From NCBI GenBank assembly GCA_905612335.1, contig CAJQRT010000028.1, positions 1 to 11,590 on the forward strand: a stretch of DNA of 11,590 bases, written 5' to 3'. Shown here in pieces: positions 6,518-11,590 of this stretch. This stretch comes from an uncultured Candidatus Pelagibacter sp. Lineage in GTDB: Bacteria; Pseudomonadota; Alphaproteobacteria; Pelagibacterales; Pelagibacteraceae. The notes below the pieces were generated by a model. That model was not told the DNA's origin. It worked only from the letters and a program-made list of their open reading frames with translations, and searched no databases. The position numbers and the translations under genes were made by a program. Every line of letters starts with the position of its first letter. Position 1 is the stretch's first letter.

Positions 6518-7742
6518 ATTTTAGGCCTTTAACAGGGTCTAATTTTGACGCTTTTATTGCTGGAAAAATTGAAACGATGATAGTTATAAAAATTGAACAT
6601 ATTGAAATAATAAAAATTGATTTTGGATTAATTTCAGAAGGCATTGTACTTAAAAAATAAATCTCCTCAGGAAAGAGACTAATGTTAAAGGTGCTACTTA
6701 AGAATTCTCTAAGATTCTCAATATATAAAGAGAACATCACACCTAAAAAAATCCCAAAGAATGTTGCTGTAGTTCCAATAATTACCCCTATAAGGAAAAA
6801 AATCTTAATAATAGATTTATTTAAGACACCGATAGACTTTAGTATTGCTATATCTCTTGTTTTATTTTTAACCAAAATTGTAAGTCCAGAAATAATATTA
6901 AAAGCTGCAACTATAATAATTAAAGATAAAATTATAAACATTACATTTCTTTCAACTTTTAAAGCTGAAAATAAGGTGCTATTCATATCAGCCCAGGTAT
7001 ACACAAATTCATTATCAAATATTTTTTGAATCTGATTTTTGATTTCGTCAATATTAGATGGGTTATTCAAATAAATTTCTAAATTTCTTTTTTTCTTATC
7101 AAGATCAAAAAAGCTTTCCAATGTATCAAGGTTTATAAAAGCTATATTGGCATCAAAATCTACCAAACCACTATCAAAAATTGAACTAATAATAAAAGTT
7201 TCTTGCCTAGGTAAACTCCCTATAATTGTTTCAATGCCTACCGGGGACATAATTGACACTCTATCACCTATGTTAAGTCCTAAATTAAAACTTAATTCTT
7301 TACCTATTGATATTGAGTTATCTAATAATTGATTTGGTTCACCAATTAATTTACCTTTTTTAACAACATCAAGTTTTGGGAAATTTTTACTGCTATAACC
7401 TCTTAAAACTAGTCCTTTAGTATAGTCTTTACTAATAACAATAGCCTCACCAGAATTACTAAAAATTAATTCTTTTGAAATTAGTTTTAATTTATTGTCA
7501 TTGAGTTTATCTAAACTAATTGAGTTTTCGTAAGGTTTAACTGTTACATGTGCGTTAAATCCAACAATTTTACTGATTAGCTCTGTTCTAAAACCATTCA
7601 TAACTGACATAACAATAATCAGTACCGCAACACCTAAGCTTATTCCAATAAATGAAAAGATGGAGATTATATTTAGAAAACCATCTTTTTTTCTCGTTTT
7701 TAGATATCTAAACGTAATTTCTTTTTCTAATGCAGAAATCAA
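6510..7742 (-). CDS. Lipoprotein-releasing permease, LolC/LolE family (single-copy LolF-like)
   Basis: This is the membrane half of the Lol exporter. The 410-residue protein has the family layout: an N-terminal cytoplasmic segment (EITFRYLKTRKKDGF), TM1 about 26-48 ending in VMSVMNGFR, a periplasmic domain about 50-265, then TM2 267-291, TM3 313-341 and TM4 374-396. The KNKTRDIAILKSIG loop (292-305) probably contacts LolD. It ends LDPVKGLKYE, matching the typical LDPVEALRYE end. Only one such permease gene lies next to lolD, as in alphaproteobacteria where one protein (called LolF) replaces LolC plus LolE; a second copy elsewhere cannot be excluded. The start is a TTG at 7740-7742 overlapping the proS TGA; an in-frame stop lies six codons upstream and the first ATG would remove TM1. 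Confidence 0.9.
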   Translation of the reverse strand: MISALEKEITFRYLKTRKKDGFLNIISIFSFIGISLGVAVLIIVMSVMNGFRTELISKIVGFNAHVTVKPYENSISLDKLNDNKLKLISKELIFSNSGEAIVISKDYTKGLVLRGYSSKNFPKLDVVKKGKLIGEPNQLLDNSISIGKELSFNLGLNIGDRVSIMSPVGIETIIGSLPRQETFIISSIFDSGLVDFDANIAFINLDTLESFFDLDKKKRNLEIYLNNPSNIDEIKNQIQKIFDNEFVYTWADMNSTLFSALKVERNVMFIILSLIIIVAAFNIISGLTILVKNKTRDIAILKSIGVLNKSIIKIFFLIGVIIGTTATFFGIFLGVMFSLYIENLREFLSSTFNISLFPEEIYFLSTMPSEINPKSIFIISICSIFITIIVSIFPAIKASKLDPVKGLKYE

Positions 7743-9073
7743 TTTTTTTCTTTTAGTTCAGTTAAAATTTTAGTTATTTGATCTAACGTTAAATTCCTAG
7801 GGTCTTTTCCAATCTCTTTAAACTCTAATAGGTCGCCTTCTGATTTTTTTCCTATAATGATTTGATACGGGACACCAATTAAATTAAATTTCTTGATTTT
7901 AGATGAGAGATTTTCATCCATATCATCAATAATTGTATCAATATTATTGCTTTCAAAGTGTTTAAAAAGACTAGTAGCCTTATCCAGCGCAGATTTATCA
8001 TTTTTATTAATCATTGGAATTATAGCGAGTTCATATGGTGCTACAGAAAATGGCCATTTCATAATTTCATTTTTCTCATCATATTTTGCTTCTATAATGG
8101 CACCAACAAGTCTTGATACACCAATTCCATATGATCCCATTTTAACAAAGTCTTTTTTACCACCCGGAAGATCTACAGCTGCATTTAGAGCTTTTGAATA
8201 CTTATCCCCAAAATAAAAAATGTGACCTACTTCAATACCTTTTGTAATCAGTCTATTTTCTTCAGATACTTTTTCTTCAAACTCAACTTTATCAAATTTT
8301 TCATCAGCTACAGAGTAATATTGTTCATATTTTTTTCTTAAATCTTCTAAAGATTGTCTATCCATTATTGAACCTTCACTGTCTAAATCAAAAACTCTTT
8401 TATCTGTAAAAATTTTACTTTCACCTGTATCTGCTAAAATAATAAATTCATGAGAAAGGTTTCCACCAATAGGTCCTGTATCTGCTGCCATTGGAATAGC
8501 TGAAAGTTCCAATCTTTTAAAAGTTTTTAAATAAGAAAAAAAGAATTTATTATATGAGAAAGCTGCATCTTCATCATTTACATCAAATGAATATGCATCC
8601 TTCATATAAAATTCTCTACCTCTCATAATTCCAAATCTCGGTCTAACTTCGTCTCTAAATTTCCATTGTATGTGGTACAATAATTGAGGAAGTGATTTAT
8701 AAGATTTAACACTTGATCTAAATATATCTGTTACTAGCTCTTCGTTAGTTGGTCCATAAAGCATTTCTCTACCTTGTCTATCTTTAATACGAAGCATTTC
8801 ATCTCCATAGTCATCGTAACGACCACTTTCTTTCCAAATATCGCTAGGTTGGATAGTTGGCATAAGTATTTCTTGGGCACCAATTTTATTTTGTTCTTCT
8901 CTTACTATTTGTTCAATTTTTTTCATCACCTTAAAACCTAAAGGTAGCCAAGAATAAATACCCGCAGAAGATTGCTTAATCATTCCTACTCTGAGCATTA
9001 ATTGGTGTGATTTAATTTTTGCTTCTGATGGGTTATTTTTTAAAATTGGTATGAAAGATTTTGAAATGTACAT
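7739..9073 (-). CDS. proS: Prolyl-tRNA synthetase, short form without the editing insertion
   Basis: This enzyme charges tRNA-Pro with proline in the cytoplasm. It is a class II synthetase: a motif 1 region (about 38-75, with GIYSWLPLG), a TNEE element (109-112), motif 2 FRDEVRPRFGIMRGREFYMKD (139-159) and motif 3 GSYGIGVSRLVGAIIE (313-328). The C-terminal anticodon-binding domain spans about 345-444. At 444 residues it is much shorter than the roughly 570 of E. coli ProRS. The stretch between motifs 2 and 3 (about 217-280) leaves no room for the roughly 180-residue INS editing domain. This short type is normal in alphaproteobacteria, where mischarged Ala-tRNA-Pro is usually removed by a free-standing deacylase. 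The ATG at 9071-9073 follows the DUF1467 stop by 1 bp. The 3' end overlaps the permease start by 4 bp. Confidence 0.95.
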   Translation of the reverse strand: MYISKSFIPILKNNPSEAKIKSHQLMLRVGMIKQSSAGIYSWLPLGFKVMKKIEQIVREEQNKIGAQEILMPTIQPSDIWKESGRYDDYGDEMLRIKDRQGREMLYGPTNEELVTDIFRSSVKSYKSLPQLLYHIQWKFRDEVRPRFGIMRGREFYMKDAYSFDVNDEDAAFSYNKFFFSYLKTFKRLELSAIPMAADTGPIGGNLSHEFIILADTGESKIFTDKRVFDLDSEGSIMDRQSLEDLRKKYEQYYSVADEKFDKVEFEEKVSEENRLITKGIEVGHIFYFGDKYSKALNAAVDLPGGKKDFVKMGSYGIGVSRLVGAIIEAKYDEKNEIMKWPFSVAPYELAIIPMINKNDKSALDKATSLFKHFESNNIDTIIDDMDENLSSKIKKFNLIGVPYQIIIGKKSEGDLLEFKEIGKDPRNLTLDQITKILTELKEKN

Positions 9074-9074
9074 T

Positions 9075-9320
9075 TTAACTAATTATATATCTTAAATTTA
9101 AATATTCATATTTTATCAATAAATAAATTATCACGAAAATAACAGTTGTAATACCAGTACAATAAATAAATTTTTTTAACATTTTAGGATTTTCTGGAGA
9201 ACCAGCGTCTTCACCTTCAATTTTAACAGATTTTAGTCTATTTACGTCAATTGGAAGAATTGTAAAAAAAACTATCCACCAAATTATTATATAAATTATA
9301 GCAAGACCTGTTGCACTCAT
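9075..9320 (-). CDS. Small two-helix membrane protein, DUF1467 family
   Basis: The protein has 81 residues and unknown function. Two hydrophobic helices are visible, about residues 5-23 (GLAIIYIIIWWIVFFTILP) and 51-70. A short hydrophilic linker between them carries a conserved-looking GEDAGSPENPKMLKK. This arrangement and the position between rnj and proS match the DUF1467 family of alphaproteobacteria. The ATG at 9318-9320 abuts the rnj stop codon with no gap, and proS starts 1 bp after its stop, so it is almost certainly co-expressed with both. No catalytic residues are apparent. Conserved placement beside lipoprotein-export and RNA-decay genes hints at an inner-membrane accessory role, but that is speculation. 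Confidence 0.85.
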   Translation of the reverse strand: MSATGLAIIYIIIWWIVFFTILPIDVNRLKSVKIEGEDAGSPENPKMLKKFIYCTGITTVIFVIIYLLIKYEYLNLRYIIS

Positions 9321-10976
9321 CTAGATTCTTACAAGATTGATATTTATAAATGGTCTTTTACCAGTCAATTCTTTAGCACATTTTCTACATGTAATTTTTA
9401 ATGCATCGATTAAATTATATTCTTGTTTTTTACTTTTTATAGAAAAGGTTCTAGTGGTTTTTTCTATTGCTTCTTCTAATTCATAAATAAATTCGTCAGT
9501 ATCATATACGGGTAATCCTCTAAAAGTTAATACAGGTCTTTTGTGAATATTGCCCTTTGCAGTGATTAAAATAGTAACCTCCATATATCCATTAGCAGCT
9601 ATATTTTTTCTATCTTTAATTGATTGAGCATCTTCTTCGACACTCATATTTCCATCTAAATAAAGTCTACCACTTGGAGCTTTATCAAAAACATGTGGTT
9701 TACCTGGAGCTAATTTTACAATATCTCCATTTTCTACTTGAACGGGGTGTGGAACTTTCATTTCATGTGCAAATTTCATATGTTCAATCATATGTCTGTG
9801 TTCTCCATGAACAGGGACTGCACATTGAGGTTTAACCCAATCATACATTTCTCTTAGATCATCTCTATTTGGGTGGCCAGAAACATGAACAAATTCACTT
9901 TCTTCTGAAATAACTTCAATACCATCCCTAACTAATTGATTTTGTAATTTGTATAATTTTTTTTCATTACCTGGAATAATCTTAGATGAAAAAATAACAG
10001 CATCATCTTTTTCGATGAATACATCTGGATGAGTATAGCTTGAAATTCTCATCAGTGCTGCCATGGGTTCACCTTGGCTACCAGTACAAAGATAAACTAT
10101 TTTTTCTCTAGCAATTTTTTTTGCTTCACGTGCATCTATAGGTTCAATAACATTTTTTAAATATCCACATTGTCTTGCTGCTTTAAAAATTCTATGCATG
10201 GATCTTCCAACTAGAGATATTTGTCTACCAGTTTTTTCTGCACAATAGAAAGCTGTTTCCATACGTGCAACATTTGATGCAAAAGAAGCCATAACAATTC
10301 TTTTTTTAAGGCTGCCCATAATATTTAATAAACTTTTTCTAACATCTAGTTCTGAACCAGCTTTTCCCATACTAAATACATTTGTTGAATCACAAACCAT
10401 AGCAAGGACACCTTCTTTGCCAATTTCTTTAAGTCTGTCAGAATTAATTTTTTCACCAATTAATGGTTCTGGGTCAATCTTCCAGTCTCCAGTATGTAAT
10501 ATTACGCCAGCTGGAGTTTCAATTCTAAGACCATTAGGTTCAAGAATTGAGTGGGTTAATGTGATGTACTCTATTTTAAAAGGATCTAAATCTACTGTTC
10601 CATTTAATTGAACTATTTTTAGATAATTAGTTGCATCAATATTCTTTTCTTTAAGTTTTTCTTTTATTAAAACTGCAGTAAATGGAGTTGCAAAAATTTT
10701 GCATTTTAATTGAGGCCAAAGATGTGCAATTGCTCCTATATGATCTTCATGTGCATGAGTTAAAATAATTCCTAAAAGGTCTTCTTTTTTATCGACAATA
10801 AATCCAGGGTCTGGGTAAATCAAATCAATTCCCGGCAAGGTGTCATCAGCAAATGTAACCCCTATATCAACCATGATCCATTTATGTTCACCTGGTTTTC
10901 CGTAGGCAAACAGGTTCATATTCATACCAATTTCTCCTGAGCCCCCTAAAGGGCAAAATAATAGTTCATCTTTCAT
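9321..10976 (-). CDS. rnj: Ribonuclease J (metallo-beta-lactamase/beta-CASP nuclease)
   Basis: RNase J is a 5'-3' exonuclease and endonuclease in mRNA turnover and rRNA 5' maturation. The 551-residue length is typical. GGSGEIGMN (11-19) opens the fold. The zinc site comprises HAHEDH (74-79), H142 in THS, D164 in HTGDWK (161-166) and H390 in VHGEH. The beta-CASP domain includes CTGSQGEP (297-304) and SGHPNRDDL (366-374), which binds the RNA. The C-terminal domain ends TGKRPFININLVRI and is preceded by CRKC (530-533), an uncommon-looking Cys pair with no obvious partner. The ATG at 10974-10976 starts 2 bp after the coaX stop. The order coaX-rnj-DUF1467-proS is standard in alphaproteobacteria. 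Confidence 0.96.
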   Translation of the reverse strand: MKDELLFCPLGGSGEIGMNMNLFAYGKPGEHKWIMVDIGVTFADDTLPGIDLIYPDPGFIVDKKEDLLGIILTHAHEDHIGAIAHLWPQLKCKIFATPFTAVLIKEKLKEKNIDATNYLKIVQLNGTVDLDPFKIEYITLTHSILEPNGLRIETPAGVILHTGDWKIDPEPLIGEKINSDRLKEIGKEGVLAMVCDSTNVFSMGKAGSELDVRKSLLNIMGSLKKRIVMASFASNVARMETAFYCAEKTGRQISLVGRSMHRIFKAARQCGYLKNVIEPIDAREAKKIAREKIVYLCTGSQGEPMAALMRISSYTHPDVFIEKDDAVIFSSKIIPGNEKKLYKLQNQLVRDGIEVISEESEFVHVSGHPNRDDLREMYDWVKPQCAVPVHGEHRHMIEHMKFAHEMKVPHPVQVENGDIVKLAPGKPHVFDKAPSGRLYLDGNMSVEEDAQSIKDRKNIAANGYMEVTILITAKGNIHKRPVLTFRGLPVYDTDEFIYELEEAIEKTTRTFSIKSKKQEYNLIDALKITCRKCAKELTGKRPFININLVRI

Positions 10977-10978
10977 AT

Positions 10979-11590
10979 TTATTTAATTAAAGTGCTGGCT
11001 CTGATTAGGCCGTTAATTGTAATATCTTTATTTAATGTTACTTTCGTTTTTGTTGAATTTTTGAATAAATTAGAAAATCCTCCAGTAATAATTATTTTAA
11101 AGGACATCTTGGTCTCTTTCTTAATTAAATTAACAATATTGTCAATTAAACCCTCATAACCCCAAAAAAAACCTGCTCTCACTGCACTAATAGTATTTAA
11201 ACCAATGATTTTATTTGTTTTTTTTAAACTAATCTTTGGAATTTGCGTTGCCTTATCAGTCAACGTATCAAGTGAAAGCTTAACTCCAGGTGCAATAACA
11301 CCACCACGATAGGTGTTTTTAATCAAAACATCAAATGTTGTGGCGGTTCCAAAATCTAAAATTATAAAATTATCCTTGTTATTAATAACACTAATAGCGT
11401 TTGCCAATCTATCTGAACCAATTTGTTTATAGTTAACCTTAATCTTAATCAATTTATTTAACTTAAGTTTCTTAAGTTCGTTGCATTTAATCTTATAAGT
11501 TTTGTTAAAAAAACTCTTAATTTCATTGAATGATTTTGGAACAACACTGCAAAACAAACATTTATCAATTACCTTGTCTTTTAAACTTAG
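10979..11590 (-). CDS. coaX: Type III pantothenate kinase, 5' end beyond window
   Basis: CoaX catalyses the ATP-dependent phosphorylation of pantothenate, the first step of coenzyme A synthesis. About 203 residues are present; the family is usually about 255, so the N-terminal DxGNT phosphate-binding segment lies past the right edge. An internal TTG at 11557 is not the true start, because the frame runs open to 11590 and the preceding residues (LSLKDKVIDKC) fit the family. Visible motifs are CSVVP (about 14-18), GSDRLAN (58-64), DFGTATTFD (79-87) with the catalytic-region Asp, RGGVIAPG and the ITGG near the C-terminus. Type III kinases belong to the ASKHA fold, need a monovalent cation, and are not inhibited by CoA. 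It is followed by rnj after 2 bp. Confidence 0.93.
   Translation of the reverse strand, partial: LSLKDKVIDKCLFCSVVPKSFNEIKSFFNKTYKIKCNELKKLKLNKLIKIKVNYKQIGSDRLANAISVINNKDNFIILDFGTATTFDVLIKNTYRGGVIAPGVKLSLDTLTDKATQIPKISLKKTNKIIGLNTISAVRAGFFWGYEGLIDNIVNLIKKETKMSFKIIITGGFSNLFKNSTKTKVTLNKDITINGLIRASTLIK

Noticed and set aside
9620..9835. Plus-strand frame within rnj
   Set aside because: It is antisense to the conserved beta-CASP domain of RNase J with no start signal and no recognisable product.
11555..11557. TTG as the true start of coaX
   Set aside because: The frame continues open to the right edge and the remaining product would lack the N-terminal phosphate-binding motif; the gene is simply cut by the window.

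Overview
This window is an AT-rich stretch of a free-living alphaproteobacterial chromosome. It most resembles the SAR11 clade ('Candidatus Pelagibacter' and relatives). Three things suggest this: low GC with heavy use of A/T-ending codons, extreme compaction, and a typical alphaproteobacterial gene order. The taxonomic call rests on protein character and synteny recalled from knowledge, not on a database search.

Every supported gene lies on the minus strand, so transcription runs from the right edge to the left. In that order: coaX (type III pantothenate kinase, 5' end cut by the right edge), rnj (ribonuclease J), a small DUF1467 membrane protein, proS (short prolyl-tRNA synthetase), a lolC/E-type permease gene, lolD (its ATPase) and dnaE (replicative polymerase alpha subunit). 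Next comes the only real intergenic gap (positions 2302-2430). It is followed by rpsB (ribosomal protein S2), tsf (EF-Ts), frr (ribosome recycling factor) and the first 26 codons of uppS (undecaprenyl diphosphate synthase) at the left edge.

The seven upstream genes are spaced by 2 bp or less or overlap, so they look like one transcription unit joining CoA synthesis, RNA decay, tRNA charging, lipoprotein export and DNA replication. The four downstream genes form the translation-factor cluster leading into envelope lipid synthesis. The usual gene between tsf and frr, pyrH (UMP kinase), is absent here; the tsf stop codon abuts the frr start codon.

The 129-base gap between dnaE and rpsB is the most informative non-coding sequence. 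It is richer in GC than its surroundings near rpsB. It can form a long-range stem (2365-2370 with 2323-2328) and a second, interlocking pairing (2344-2348 with 2310-2314) that covers the rpsB Shine-Dalgarno sequence. That is the layout of an autoregulatory ribosomal-protein leader; a candidate structured RNA before rpsB has already been described from 'Ca. P. ubique' intergenic regions.

I see no mobile elements, CRISPR arrays, tRNA or rRNA genes, prophage genes or defence genes. The window is conserved housekeeping DNA. Its points of interest are the rpsB leader, the missing pyrH, the overlapping gene chain and the short ProRS.
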